Source: Alteromonas gilva (GTDB taxonomy: Bacteria; Pseudomonadota; Gammaproteobacteria; Enterobacterales; Alteromonadaceae). From it: a DNA stretch of 64,000 nt. The stretch covers positions 561,063-625,062 of the forward strand of contig NZ_JAQQXP010000002.1 of assembly GCF_028595265.1 (NCBI RefSeq), in the 5' to 3' direction. This document shows, piece after piece, positions 42,070 through 52,141 of this stretch (positions are counted from its first letter, which is position 1; each line of letters opens with the position of its first letter). The notes beneath the pieces are model-generated. The model worked only from the letters and a program-made list of their open reading frames with translations, was not told the origin of the DNA and made no database searches. A program made the position numbers and the translations under genes.

Positions 42070-42395
42070 TGAAAAACTTTATACTCGCTGTATTAATTGC
42101 AATTGTATTAACTAAGGTACTTGGCAGTATTGCCTCGGGCTGGTTTGACATGCACCTGGTAATGGGGGATGAAATAGTGAGTAGTTCATTGGAGTGGCTG
42201 GTTATGGCGGGTGTAGCAGTATTACTGGTTGTTATTGGCTTTGTGGTAGCCATGAGTATCTTTGCCGCACTTGGCATTGCCGCCGTTACTGTGATTGGCG
42301 CACTTCTCTTTGCCGGTATTGGGGTGTTCTGGCCGGTATTATTGATTGTTGCTGCTGTGATGCTGGTGGGCCGCTCAAAGCAATCGGCGGCCTGA
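42069..42395 (+). CDS. Membrane protein in the psp operon, unnamed
   Basis: A 108-residue protein with three hydrophobic segments (about 3-23, 43-68, 70-101) and few charges. Its start codon overlaps the pspC stop. It does not resemble PspB, PspD or PspG clearly. A role in envelope-stress sensing is inferred only from coupling to pspC. Confidence 0.75.
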   Translation: MKNFILAVLIAIVLTKVLGSIASGWFDMHLVMGDEIVSSSLEWLVMAGVAVLLVVIGFVVAMSIFAALGIAAVTVIGALLFAGIGVFWPVLLIVAAVMLVGRSKQSAA

Positions 42396-42552
42396 TTGCC
42401 AGCGGCTTAAGCGAGCCGGGCTCGTAGATGAGTCGCTCTTTTTGGCTGTTAATTTACTTTCCCGGGTGAACCACTTAGCATTATAGGCCATACTACTCTG
42501 GGCGCAGCTGGTAAGTGTTCACCTGCCAGGCCAACCGTAAACAAGGATTGAT

Positions 42553-43545
42553 ATGAAACAGTACCTCAATGTAAAAAACGTTAGCCTCGCAGTTGGAGTG
42601 CTCTTTTTACTCCTGTGGATCCTTGGCTTTTACTGGAGTATAGAGCCGGATACCTTTGACGTGAAAGCCAATGCACGTTCCCAGCAGACAACAAACAATG
42701 CTGCGCCTGTGCCCGGATATACGATTACCGCCACCTTGGTTACGGTAGCAGATACACTGCTGGAAAAGCCCGGAGGTTATCTGTCAAACGATGTGATGCC
42801 GCCCTCAGTACTATTAGATAACATGCCAAGCTGGGAGTTTGGTGTACTGGAAATGGTCCGCGATATGTCGTTGGCCATGCGTAAAGATTTCAGTCGCTCT
42901 CAGTCGCAATCAGTGGAAAATTCGTTTTTAGTTAAGGCGCAGCCTAAATTTAATATTGATAGTCGTAGCTGGTTGTTTCCCTCGTCAGAGTCGATGTACC
43001 GCGAAGGCATCGATTTACTGGCAGATTACCGTGACTACCTCGCCGACCCAACGCAGGGCGATAGCCAGTTTTACACCCGGGCAGATAATCTGCGTGAGTA
43101 CTTAAAGCAGGTTGAAAAACGGCTTGGCAGTTTGTCACAACGGCTCAGCGCCAGCGTTGATGCAGAGCGGGTGAATACCGACCTGGCCGGCGACAAAGCG
43201 GCGTCAAATTCTACTCCCCGTCCAATGTCGGTGCAGACAAAAACGAGCTGGTGGCAGCTGGACAATGTATTTTATGAAGCACGCGGCGCAACCTGGGCTC
43301 TGGTGCATCTGCTAAAAGCTGTAGAGGTCGATTTCGCCAGTGTACTGGAAAATAAAAATGCACTGGTGAGTTTACAGCAAATTATTAAAGAGCTTGAAGC
43401 AACCCAACAAGCTATTTGGAGTCCGATGATTTTAAACGGCAGTGGCTTTGGTATGCTGGCGAACCATTCTTTAGTGATGGCAAACTATATTTCTCGCGCA
43501 AATGCAGCCATAATTGAGCTGTCGGAATTGTTAAATCAAGGATAA
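42553..43545 (+). CDS. DUF2333 family inner-membrane protein
   Basis: A 330-residue protein with one N-terminal membrane helix (about 9-29) and a large periplasmic domain; EKPGGYLSNDVMPPSVLLDNMPSWE is typical of DUF2333. A charged coiled stretch (about 150-200) and NGSGFGMLANHSLVMANYISRANA end the protein. AAGGATT precedes the ATG. Function is unknown. It sits 157 nt after the psp genes and 3 nt before a beta-barrel gene, so an envelope role is plausible. Confidence 0.85.
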   Translation: MKQYLNVKNVSLAVGVLFLLLWILGFYWSIEPDTFDVKANARSQQTTNNAAPVPGYTITATLVTVADTLLEKPGGYLSNDVMPPSVLLDNMPSWEFGVLEMVRDMSLAMRKDFSRSQSQSVENSFLVKAQPKFNIDSRSWLFPSSESMYREGIDLLADYRDYLADPTQGDSQFYTRADNLREYLKQVEKRLGSLSQRLSASVDAERVNTDLAGDKAASNSTPRPMSVQTKTSWWQLDNVFYEARGATWALVHLLKAVEVDFASVLENKNALVSLQQIIKELEATQQAIWSPMILNGSGFGMLANHSLVMANYISRANAAIIELSELLNQG

Positions 43546-43548
43546 ATA

Positions 43549-44310
43549 ATGAAAAAGTGCAGATTAGCCGCTACGGCAATATTGTGTCTGGCGCCGTTGG
43601 CTAATGCGAATGCCGATACGCTGCTCGGCATCTACGCGGGTGCGCAGGGGTGGAACACCTCTGCAGCGGGCGGTTTCTCAGAAACCTCAACAGGAAATGC
43701 TGCGTTTAATTTAGACACCCAGACCAATACTTCATTATACGTTGCTTTAGAACATATGGTGCCGTTGGTGCCCAATGTAAAAGTGAACTACACAACCCTG
43801 GACAGTGATGGCGTTACCGATCTGAATGCCGCCTTTGAATTTGATGGCAATGTGTATAGCGAAAATACCGCGCTGTTATCAAACGTGGATATGGACAGCA
43901 CTGATTTGATCCTTTACTACGAGCTTTTCGACAACGATTTGTTTAGTTTTGATCTGGGTATCAACGGCAAATACATCGAAGGTACGTTTTTTGTCGAAGA
44001 CACAGAAACTGGCACTAATGGTGCGGCCACGTTCAAGGGAATCATCCCCATGGCCTATAGCCGGATAATGTTCAGTTTTCCGTTTACCGGTTTGTCTGCT
44101 TACGCGGAAGGGAGCTATCTGTCTTTTGACGATCATAAAGTTCAGGACCTTCAGGCAGCCGTAACTTATTCGTTTATCGAAAGCCTGGCCCTGGACATGA
44201 CATTACAAGTTGGCTATCGCGATGTCACTATCGACATTGAAGATCTGGACGATATCTACGCGGATCTCTCTTATGACGGTGTCTTTGCCGGACTCGAAAT
44301 CCACTTCTAG
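43549..44310 (+). CDS. TIGR04219 family outer-membrane beta-barrel protein
   Basis: A 253-residue exported protein (signal peptide ending ANA-DT). Alternating hydrophobic strands and a final aromatic residue (FAGLEIHF) are typical of small outer-membrane barrels. GIYAGAQGWNTSAAGGF and VPNVKVNYTTL match the TIGR04219 pattern. AAGGATAAATA precedes the ATG. It is translated immediately after the DUF2333 gene. No transport substrate can be proposed. Confidence 0.85.
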   Translation: MKKCRLAATAILCLAPLANANADTLLGIYAGAQGWNTSAAGGFSETSTGNAAFNLDTQTNTSLYVALEHMVPLVPNVKVNYTTLDSDGVTDLNAAFEFDGNVYSENTALLSNVDMDSTDLILYYELFDNDLFSFDLGINGKYIEGTFFVEDTETGTNGAATFKGIIPMAYSRIMFSFPFTGLSAYAEGSYLSFDDHKVQDLQAAVTYSFIESLALDMTLQVGYRDVTIDIEDLDDIYADLSYDGVFAGLEIHF

Positions 44311-44400
44311 TATTTAAAGATATAAAAAAGTAAATTTTATTCTTTCCAGTTATCGTTAAAACTCATTAGCCTAAGCATATGCAAATAAGGCTAATGAGTT

Positions 44401-46236
44401 ATGTCAGCAAATTCTAATCAAAATACCCCAACAGTTTCACCCGGCGCGATCCTGAGTGAACCACAATGGAATGCTATTACGCAGGCAATTTCCGGGCTCA
44501 ATGCTCAGCAATTAACCTGGGTGAGTGGTTATATGGCCGGTTTGGCTGCGTCTGGTCAGGCGCTGCCTCAGGCTCCGGCGGCCGGCGCTGTCGCAGCGGT
44601 TGGCGATGCCCCCACACTGACGATTTTATTCGGTTCGCAAACGGGTAACTCCAAAGGGGTTGCGCAGTCATTACAGGCTAAAATGGAAGCGGCCGGCTAC
44701 ACCAGTAAACTGGTCAGTATGGCTGATTTCAAACCGCGTCAAATCAAAAACGAAACGCACCTGGCGATTGTTGCCAGTACGCATGGCGAGGGCGAGCCGC
44801 CTGATGACGCCATTGAACTGCATGAGTTTTTAGGTTCCAAGAAAGCGCCCAAAGTTGAAAAGCTTAAATATGCCGTACTGTCGCTGGGTGATTCCAGCTA
44901 CGAGTTCTTCTGCCAGACCGGTAAGGACTTTGACGAGCGTTTAGCCAAGCTCGGTGGAAAAGCCGTGCTTTCACGGGTTGACTGCGATGTCGATTATGAA
45001 GCCGAGGCGCAGGCCTGGTGCGAAAAACTCATCGACACACTCAAAGAAGATTTCACCACCCAGGGCAGTGCAGCGGTGGCGATGCAAACCGGTGCCGCTG
45101 TGTCAACGGGCACTGCTGTACAGGCGTATACCAAAAAAGCGCCGTTTAACGCTACCTTGCTGACATCGCAAAAAATTACCGGGCGCGACTCGGTAAAAGA
45201 CATTCGTCATATCGAGATTAGCCTGGAAGACTCTGGTATTGCTTATCAGGTTGGAGATGCGCTGGGTGTTTGGTTTAAAAATGACGCGTCATTAGCCGAC
45301 GATATCATAACGCTCATTCAGGCGAGCGCCGATCAGAGTGTTGACGTGGGCGGCCAGCAGATGACATTCAAAGAAGCGCTGGTGCAAAAACTGGAGCTGA
45401 CCCTGAGTTACCCTGGCTTTGTTAAAGCCTATCAGGAAGCGTCACAGTGCGAGGCGCTGGCGACATTAATGGAAGATAAAGCTGCCTTCCGTGAGTATCT
45501 TTCAGACCGGCAAATTGTTGACATCGTGCGCGAACACCCGCACCCGGTTCCAGCCCAACGCTTCGTTGAGGCCTGTCGGCCATTAACACCGCGGTTGTAC
45601 TCCATTGCGTCGAGTCAGGCTGAAGTCGAAGATGAAGTTCACCTTACTATTGCGCACGTCGAATACGATGCCTTTGGTAAACGTCATCAGGGCGGCGCCT
45701 CGGGGTATTTGTGTGAGCGTCTCGAAGAGGGCGGTGAAGTAGAAGTATTCGTCGAGCCTAACGACAACTTCCGTCTGCCTGAAAACACCGATACACCAGT
45801 GATAATGATTGGCCCGGGTACTGGTATTGCGCCGTTTAGGGCGTTTATGCAAGAGCGTGATGCACAGGGTGCTGAAGGCAAAAACTGGCTGTTCTTTGGT
45901 AACCCTAATTTTACCCAGGATTTTCTCTATCAGGTGGAATGGCAAAGTTATGTCAAGAGCGGTTTATTAAGCAAAATCAGCCTGGCATTTTCTCGCGACC
46001 AAAAAGAAAAGATTTACGTCCAGCACCGCTTGCTCGAAGAGGGCAAAGCAGTATTTGAGTGGCTGGAAGAAGGCGCTCATTTATATGTCTGTGGTGATGC
46101 AAATCATATGGCAAAAGATGTCGAAGCAGCCTTACTTGAGATCATTAAAACCCACGGTGGTAAAGATGATCAGGAAGCAAAAGCGTACTTAGTCGGTCTG
46201 CGTAAAGCCAAACGCTATCAGAAGGATGTTTACTAA
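44401..46236 (+). CDS. cysJ: Sulfite reductase flavoprotein alpha subunit
   Basis: A 611-residue diflavin reductase. The flavodoxin domain (about 75-220; LFGSQTGNSKGVAQ, STHGEGEPPDDA, LGDSSYEFFCQTG) binds FMN. A connecting domain and a ferredoxin-reductase-like domain follow: RLYSIASS for FAD, GPGTGIAPFRAFMQER and CGDANHMAKDVE for NADPH, ending KRYQKDVY. It passes electrons from NADPH to CysI for reduction of sulfite to sulfide. Its stop overlaps the cysI start (TAATG). Confidence 0.96.
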   Translation: MSANSNQNTPTVSPGAILSEPQWNAITQAISGLNAQQLTWVSGYMAGLAASGQALPQAPAAGAVAAVGDAPTLTILFGSQTGNSKGVAQSLQAKMEAAGYTSKLVSMADFKPRQIKNETHLAIVASTHGEGEPPDDAIELHEFLGSKKAPKVEKLKYAVLSLGDSSYEFFCQTGKDFDERLAKLGGKAVLSRVDCDVDYEAEAQAWCEKLIDTLKEDFTTQGSAAVAMQTGAAVSTGTAVQAYTKKAPFNATLLTSQKITGRDSVKDIRHIEISLEDSGIAYQVGDALGVWFKNDASLADDIITLIQASADQSVDVGGQQMTFKEALVQKLELTLSYPGFVKAYQEASQCEALATLMEDKAAFREYLSDRQIVDIVREHPHPVPAQRFVEACRPLTPRLYSIASSQAEVEDEVHLTIAHVEYDAFGKRHQGGASGYLCERLEEGGEVEVFVEPNDNFRLPENTDTPVIMIGPGTGIAPFRAFMQERDAQGAEGKNWLFFGNPNFTQDFLYQVEWQSYVKSGLLSKISLAFSRDQKEKIYVQHRLLEEGKAVFEWLEEGAHLYVCGDANHMAKDVEAALLEIIKTHGGKDDQEAKAYLVGLRKAKRYQKDVY

Positions 46237-47948
46237 TGAGTGATAATAAGCCCCCATTTATCGTAGAAGGTAAGCTGGCTGACAACGAACGATTAAAATC
46301 TGAAAGCCGTCACCTGCGCGGCACCATTAATGAGGATTTACAGGATCCGTTGACCGGTGGCTTTACTGCCGATAACTTCCAGCTGATCCGCTTTCATGGC
46401 ATGTATCAACAGGATGACCGGGATATTCGCGCCGAGCGTGCCAAACAAAAGCTTGAGCCACTGCATAATGTAATGCTGCGCGCCCGTTTACCCGGCGGTA
46501 TCATTAAGCCAGAGCAATGGCTGGCAGTTGACCAGTTTGCCGAAGAGTATACCGAATACGGCAGTATTCGTTTGACCACGCGCCAGACGTTCCAGTTTCA
46601 TGGCGTGCTCAAACCGCATATTAAACGTATGCATCAAACGCTTAATAAAGTGGGCATCGACTCTATTGCAACCGCAGGCGACGTTAACCGTAACGTCCTG
46701 TGTACGTCTAATCCGGTTGAGTCAGAGGTTCATCAGCAAGCCTACGATTGGGCAACCAGGATTAGTGAGCACTTACTTCCTAAAACCAGGGCGTACGCTG
46801 AAATCTGGCTCAACGGTGAAAAAGTTGAAACCACCGATCAGGAACCTATCCTCGGTGATACCTATCTGCCGCGTAAGTTTAAAACCACCGTGGTGATACC
46901 GCCGCAAAACGATGTGGATGTGCATGCTAACGATCTGAACTTTGTTGCCATCAGCGAAAATGGTCAACTGGTTGGCTTTAACGTGTTGGTCGGTGGTGGC
47001 CTGGCAATGACTCACGGTGACAAAACCACCTTCCCCCGTAAGGCGGACGATTTTGGTTTTATCCCGTTAGAGAAGACCCTGGCGGTTGCGGAAGCGGTCT
47101 TAACAACCCAGCGCGATTGGGGCAACCGGGTTAATCGTAAAAACGCGAAAACGAAATATACCCTCGAACGTGTCGGCGTTGATAACTTTAAAGCCGAAGT
47201 TGAAAAACGCGCAGAGGTGAAGTTCGCTGCCAGTAAACCTTATGAGTTTACCGGTCGTGGTGATCGCTTTGGCTGGGTTGAGGGCATTGATGGTAAGTAC
47301 CATCTGACCCTGTTTATTGAGAATGGCCGCATTCTTGATTACCCCGAAAGAACGCTTAAAACCGGTTGCCGGGAAATCGCCAAAATACATCAGGGCGACT
47401 TCCGCATGACGGCGAATCAGAACCTGATTGTTGCGGGTGTCCCTGCTGATCAAAAAGAGGCCATTGAAGCATTAGCCAGGCAACATGGTCTCATCCGGCC
47501 TGAGGTATCAGCCCAGCGTCTGGATTCTATGGCGTGTGTGTCATTACCGACCTGTCCACTGGCGATGGCCGAAGCAGAGCGCATGTTACCGGCCACGGTT
47601 GACGAGCTCGAAAAAGTACTGGCTAAACATGGTATGGCCGATGACAGTATTATTTTCCGTGTAACCGGGTGCCCTAACGGCTGCGGCCGGGCGATGCTGG
47701 CAGAAGTCGGGCTGGTGGGTAAAGGACCGGGTCGGTATAACCTTCATTTGGGGGGAAATCGGGAAGGTACGCGTATTCCGCGCATGTTTAAAGAAAACAT
47801 CACCGAGCAGGAAATCTTAAGCATCCTGGATGAGCTTATTGGCCAATGGGCTGGTTCACGCGAAAACAAAGAATCATTTGGCGACTTTGTTGTACGCACG
47901 GGAGTGATTGCGCCGGTGGTCAACTCAGCTCAGGATTTTTATGACTGA
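46236..47948 (+). CDS. cysI: Sulfite reductase hemoprotein beta subunit
   Basis: A 570-residue siroheme/[4Fe-4S] protein. The cluster cysteines lie in SLPTCPLAMAEAE and TGCPNGCGRAML. The duplicated ferrite/sulfite reductase repeats (RLTTRQTFQFHGV; FRMTANQNLIVAGV) and siroheme-binding basic residues are present. It performs the six-electron reduction of sulfite with CysJ. The cysH start lies within its last codons. Confidence 0.97.
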   Translation: MSDNKPPFIVEGKLADNERLKSESRHLRGTINEDLQDPLTGGFTADNFQLIRFHGMYQQDDRDIRAERAKQKLEPLHNVMLRARLPGGIIKPEQWLAVDQFAEEYTEYGSIRLTTRQTFQFHGVLKPHIKRMHQTLNKVGIDSIATAGDVNRNVLCTSNPVESEVHQQAYDWATRISEHLLPKTRAYAEIWLNGEKVETTDQEPILGDTYLPRKFKTTVVIPPQNDVDVHANDLNFVAISENGQLVGFNVLVGGGLAMTHGDKTTFPRKADDFGFIPLEKTLAVAEAVLTTQRDWGNRVNRKNAKTKYTLERVGVDNFKAEVEKRAEVKFAASKPYEFTGRGDRFGWVEGIDGKYHLTLFIENGRILDYPERTLKTGCREIAKIHQGDFRMTANQNLIVAGVPADQKEAIEALARQHGLIRPEVSAQRLDSMACVSLPTCPLAMAEAERMLPATVDELEKVLAKHGMADDSIIFRVTGCPNGCGRAMLAEVGLVGKGPGRYNLHLGGNREGTRIPRMFKENITEQEILSILDELIGQWAGSRENKESFGDFVVRTGVIAPVVNSAQDFYD

Positions 47949-48690
47949 TCTTGATACTCAACAGCTGCGCCAGCCAGTAACCTCGTCAACCACTGATGAG
48001 GAACTGGCGGCGATAAATCAGGCTCTTGAAACACTGGATGCACCGCAACGCGTCCAGTGGGCCATGACGTATTTACCGGGTAATCATATTGTGTCGTCGA
48101 GCTTTGGCGCGCAATCGGCAGTCATGCTGCATTTGTTGACCGAGGCAAATCCTGATATTCCTGTTGTACTGACGGATACGGGTTATTTATTTCCCGAAAC
48201 TTACCAGTTCATCGATGAGTTGGTGGCAAAGTTAAAGTTGAATTTGCAGGTGTATCGCGCCGATATTTCACCGGCCTGGCAAGAAGCTCGCTTCGGCAGA
48301 ATGTGGGAGCAAGGCATTGATGGTATTGAGCGGTACAACAAATTAAACAAAGTTGAACCCATGCAGCGTGCCCTAAAAGAGCTTGAGGCAGGCACATGGT
48401 TTGCCGGTTTGCGCCGCAGTCAGGCTGACTCGCGTCAACATTTGCCGGTATTACAGCGTGCTGGCCGTCAGTTTAAATTTCACCCGATCATCGACTGGTC
48501 GAACAAAGATTTGCATTATTACCTTAAAGAGCATGGCTTGTCGTATCACCCGTTGTGGGAACAAGGTTATGTATCGATAGGAGACTGGCATACCACGCAG
48601 TCGCTGCAAGAAGGCATGAGTGAGCAGGATACGCGTTTCTTTGGTTTAAAACGCGAGTGCGGTCTGCATGAGTTTGGCGACGGGATTTAA
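47941..48690 (+). CDS. cysH: Phosphoadenylyl-sulfate (PAPS) reductase
   Basis: A 249-residue reductase. The PP-loop-like SSSFGAQSAVMLHLL binds PAPS, TWFAGLRRSQADSR is the arginine-rich substrate segment, and the single catalytic cysteine is in the C-terminal ECGLHEF. The absence of a four-cysteine iron-sulfur set marks a PAPS-specific, thioredoxin-dependent enzyme. The ATG at 47941 overlaps the cysI stop by 8 nt; the earlier in-frame start at 47908 is unlikely. The operon is cysJIH, as in enterobacteria. Confidence 0.95.
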   Translation: MTDLDTQQLRQPVTSSTTDEELAAINQALETLDAPQRVQWAMTYLPGNHIVSSSFGAQSAVMLHLLTEANPDIPVVLTDTGYLFPETYQFIDELVAKLKLNLQVYRADISPAWQEARFGRMWEQGIDGIERYNKLNKVEPMQRALKELEAGTWFAGLRRSQADSRQHLPVLQRAGRQFKFHPIIDWSNKDLHYYLKEHGLSYHPLWEQGYVSIGDWHTTQSLQEGMSEQDTRFFGLKRECGLHEFGDGI

Positions 48691-48710
48691 TGGTTACCGT
48701 TACCGCTCGT

Positions 48711-49610
48711 TCAGCTCAGCGTAAAATGCGGCGCAAACACCTGTTCCAGGTGCTGAGTGAAACCCTCTGACTCGGGTTTCGGTAGTAAGCGCGACAGCTC
48801 ACTGCCTACCGCGGTGAATTTATAGTACGACATCAGTAACTTGTTTGCTTTAGGCTGCACGGTCACGGAATGCTGTGCAAACTTTAAGGTGAACGGTGTG
48901 TTTTTGTTGAGTAATCCGGTTTCGATTTCGGTGGCGTAAAGTAGTTTCATACTGCCTAACGCCAGAATATCCGAATAGGATAAGCCAAAGTGACTGAGCT
49001 TAGTTTGCGCTGATGGTGCCGTAAAGAGAGCTCTCAGTAAGCCTGACTGCTGGTGGTATCCGGTGATAATGATTGGCGCCGGGTCGTGGTTACGCCGGCA
49101 TGCAACCAGGCAGGCTTTGCTAAATAGTTTGGCGTCTCTCTGGGTGAGTTTGGTCAGTGTTTCTAAACTCCGTAGCGAAAAACTACCCGGCCTTTGCACT
49201 TCTACAGCAAAGATTTTTCCCCATAGTTCCTGCATGGTTGGCGAGTATATGTTCTCAGCCATCATAATAAATGAATGAAACCAGTCAGGATCAATCCGCT
49301 CTTGTTGCTGTTCGCCCGGCGATACACTTAGCGCGATCGCCATGATTCGCTGTAAGTTTGTAATGCGCTTTTGTTCGCGCAGGCGATTGAATTGGGCAAC
49401 TTGTTTCGACGTATATGCCCCATAGCCGGCGCTGGATTGCTCAATGCCTACCGACGCAAACCAATGGCAGATTCTATGCTGAGTGGAACTGCTTGAATTG
49501 GTGGTTTTGCGCTGTGCTTTGTCGGTGTCGGGCGTCACTTTCTTTACGCCGGGTTGCGCCGGGGTAACAGATGTAATTACCTGCGGTGGATTCTGCGACG
49601 GAATTTTCAT
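48711..49610 (-). CDS. TIGR03899 family protein
   Basis: A 299-residue soluble protein. A low-complexity N-terminus (about 1-45; Pro/Thr/Ser-rich) precedes a conserved core (SVGIEQSSAGYGAYTSKQVAQ, then REQKRITNLQRIMAIAL, DPDWFHSFIMMAENIYSPTMQELWGKIFAVEV). It matches the TIGR03899 family of Vibrio/Shewanella/Alteromonas, function unknown. Start: ATG 49610; the frame is open to 49685 with no better site. It is convergent with cysH, 20 nt apart. Confidence 0.82.
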   Translation of the reverse strand: MKIPSQNPPQVITSVTPAQPGVKKVTPDTDKAQRKTTNSSSSTQHRICHWFASVGIEQSSAGYGAYTSKQVAQFNRLREQKRITNLQRIMAIALSVSPGEQQQERIDPDWFHSFIMMAENIYSPTMQELWGKIFAVEVQRPGSFSLRSLETLTKLTQRDAKLFSKACLVACRRNHDPAPIIITGYHQQSGLLRALFTAPSAQTKLSHFGLSYSDILALGSMKLLYATEIETGLLNKNTPFTLKFAQHSVTVQPKANKLLMSYYKFTAVGSELSRLLPKPESEGFTQHLEQVFAPHFTLS

Positions 49611-49737
49611 TTCATAACTTAAGTAGCAGCCGTTGTCATAAAATATCGTGTTTCGACTTTTGTGTATAGGAAGATTGCTTTGCAAAGGGCTATATTAGAG
49701 GTAGGATGGAGCAATTATTAAGCAAAACCCGAAAAAG

Positions 49738-51969
49738 ATGTCTGCGGAATACGATAATGATGAGTTAGTTTTTTTAGATGAAGACAGCCATCAGGAATTA
49801 GAGCTTAAGCATACTAAACACTGGAATATCTTAATTGTCGACGACGATGAAGAAATTCACACTGTCACACGATTAGCCTTATCTGATCTGGAAGTCCACG
49901 ACCGAAAATTGCAGTTTATTCACGCCTATTCCGGCGCCGAAGCTAAAGCCAAGCTTAGAGAGCATAATCGCGATATCGCCATGATATTGCTTGATGTCGT
50001 GATGGAAACTGACGACGCAGGTTTACAAGTGGTGCAGTATCTGCGCGAAGAACTAAAGCTGCATGAGCCACGTATTATTTTACGCACAGGTCAACCAGGC
50101 TTTGCGCCAGAAGAGCAAGTTGTTAAAACCTACGACATTAACGACTACAAGACCAAGACAGAATTAACCCGCGCCAAGCTATTAACATCGGTCATTGCGT
50201 CAATTCGTTCTTACCAGCAAATACTGACCATTAACCAAAGTCGGCTTGGCCTGCAAAAAATCATACGTTCCTCCGCTAATCTTCTTGAAGAGCATTCCGT
50301 TAAAGGGTTTTGTGAGGGAATTGTAACGCAAATAAGTTCGTTAATCGGGCTTGAGGCCGAGGGTATCGTCTGTGCCAGGGCGGGCTCTGTGCTCGACCGT
50401 GATGACAACGGAGTGTATGTGCTTGGCGCTGCCGGGAACTACGCGCCTTTTATTAATGAACGTATAGAAAATTTGCACAATGCGTTAATTGTCGAAAACG
50501 TTGGTCGATGCCTGCGGTTAAAAAAGCATATTTTTGAAGCCGGTGTTTCTATTCTGTTTCTCAATAGCTCGGGGTTTGAAGCGGCAGTCTATTTAAATTT
50601 GCCTAACGAGATTAGCGAGCTTGACCGTGAGCTGCTGGAGGTATTCTTAAGCAGTATTTCGGTTGGCTACGAGAACGTCTATTTGTTTCACGAGTTGCGT
50701 AACGCGGCCTTTCGTGACTGGCTGACCAGATTGCCCAATCGTAATGAGTTTATCAATTTTCTCGATCATTCAAAAAACTATCATACTCAGGATAAATTGT
50801 GCGCTGCACTCATCGATATTAATCAGTTTTCAGATATTAATGACGGGCTCGGCCAGGAAGCCGGTAACGAACTGCTTAAAGCGGTGGCGGTGCGCCTCAA
50901 CGAATGTTTTGATATTGAGATTAAAAAGAGCCGTATTGCCGCTGATGTATTTGGCCTGTTCGGGCTGGCTAACGAGGTAAGCCCGCAAACGATTAACCAG
51001 GCATTTCAACAGCCCTTTAAGGCGGGTGACAATACAATGCCTTTAAATGTCACCATAGGTCTGTGCGTTTTAGGTAACACGCCGGAGCCTGGTGTTGATA
51101 TTCTCAGACGGACCAATATTGCGTTAAACCGTGCCAAGAAAACGCCAACCGCCAACTATGAGTATTTTGCGCCTGAAATTGAAGAGCAAACCACCTGGCG
51201 CTTACATATGATAAGGCGGTTGCGAACTGAATTTATGGCGCGCAATCTGGAATTATGGTTTCAGCCGCAGGTAGATTTATCCAGCGAAGCCGTCATCGGT
51301 ATGGAAGGGCTGTTGCGCTGGCCCGATGGCAGTGGCGGGTATATTTCGCCAGCCGAATTTGTGCCATTGGCCGAATATTCAGGTCTGATCGTTGATATCG
51401 GTTACTGGGTGCTGGAAGAGTCATGCCGACGTTTAAACGAACTGGCTAAAATGGGGTATCCCAATCTTCGGGTTGCTGTGAATGTCTCAATTCCCCAGTT
51501 CAGGGATCCCAACTTTGTACAAAGCATTAAGCAGCTCATTACGCATTCCGGCATTAAGCCCGGTTTGCTAGAGCTGGAAATTACCGAAAGCATCGTGATG
51601 GATGAGCCACATATCGTTATAGACGCACTGACGGATCTGAAGAAATTTGGTGTCACTATTGCCATTGATGACTTTGGGACCGGGTTTTCGTCTATGAGTT
51701 ATTTGCAAAAATTACCGCTGGATAGGCTCAAAGTAGACCGTTCGTTTGTGGCTGAGATAAAGCCCGGGGAAACCGCGTTTATTGCTGAAACAATTGTCAC
51801 ACTCGGTAATAAGCTCGGCTTAATCACCATCGCTGAAGGCATTGAAAAACGAGAGCAGGCGAGCTTTATGATTAAACTTGGCTGTGACGAAGCGCAAGGT
51901 TATTTGTTTGGCCGTCCTATGCCTTTTAGCAGCCTTGTCGAATATCTGGCAAAACGCAAAAAAGGTTAA
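49738..51969 (+). CDS. REC-DUF3369-degenerate GGDEF-EAL c-di-GMP phosphodiesterase (orphan)
   Basis: A 743-residue cytoplasmic response regulator. The REC domain (about 30-155) has DDDEE, phospho-acceptor Asp in MILLDVVMETDDAG, and Thr/Lys in LRTGQPG and YKTKTE. DUF3369 (about 165-320) follows. The GGDEF domain has lost its signature (AADVF in its place), so no cyclase activity is expected. The EAL domain (about 490-740) carries EGLLRW, ELEITES, IDDFGTGFSS, KVDRSF and AEGIE: all metal and catalytic residues are kept (EGL variant). It should degrade c-di-GMP under phosphorylation control. No kinase gene is adjacent. Confidence 0.9.
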   Translation: MSAEYDNDELVFLDEDSHQELELKHTKHWNILIVDDDEEIHTVTRLALSDLEVHDRKLQFIHAYSGAEAKAKLREHNRDIAMILLDVVMETDDAGLQVVQYLREELKLHEPRIILRTGQPGFAPEEQVVKTYDINDYKTKTELTRAKLLTSVIASIRSYQQILTINQSRLGLQKIIRSSANLLEEHSVKGFCEGIVTQISSLIGLEAEGIVCARAGSVLDRDDNGVYVLGAAGNYAPFINERIENLHNALIVENVGRCLRLKKHIFEAGVSILFLNSSGFEAAVYLNLPNEISELDRELLEVFLSSISVGYENVYLFHELRNAAFRDWLTRLPNRNEFINFLDHSKNYHTQDKLCAALIDINQFSDINDGLGQEAGNELLKAVAVRLNECFDIEIKKSRIAADVFGLFGLANEVSPQTINQAFQQPFKAGDNTMPLNVTIGLCVLGNTPEPGVDILRRTNIALNRAKKTPTANYEYFAPEIEEQTTWRLHMIRRLRTEFMARNLELWFQPQVDLSSEAVIGMEGLLRWPDGSGGYISPAEFVPLAEYSGLIVDIGYWVLEESCRRLNELAKMGYPNLRVAVNVSIPQFRDPNFVQSIKQLITHSGIKPGLLELEITESIVMDEPHIVIDALTDLKKFGVTIAIDDFGTGFSSMSYLQKLPLDRLKVDRSFVAEIKPGETAFIAETIVTLGNKLGLITIAEGIEKREQASFMIKLGCDEAQGYLFGRPMPFSSLVEYLAKRKKG

Positions 51970-52141
51970 CGCATTCCTCGGCACTTTCGTTTATACCTGG
52001 GGATAAAGTGTTGGATAGCGAAATATTTTTAGATATGACATTGTGTGTAATATTACTGTAATAAAGCTATGATTGAGAATTTGCTAATTGGATGCATTTA
52101 CAGTATAGTTACAACATCGTTAATAAAAGGAGATATTTCTC

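Noticed and set aside
42400..42465. Possible terminator after the psp genes
   Set aside because: The GC-rich inverted pieces (AGCGA/TCGCT) are short and imperfect; pairing is not convincing despite the TTTTT nearby.
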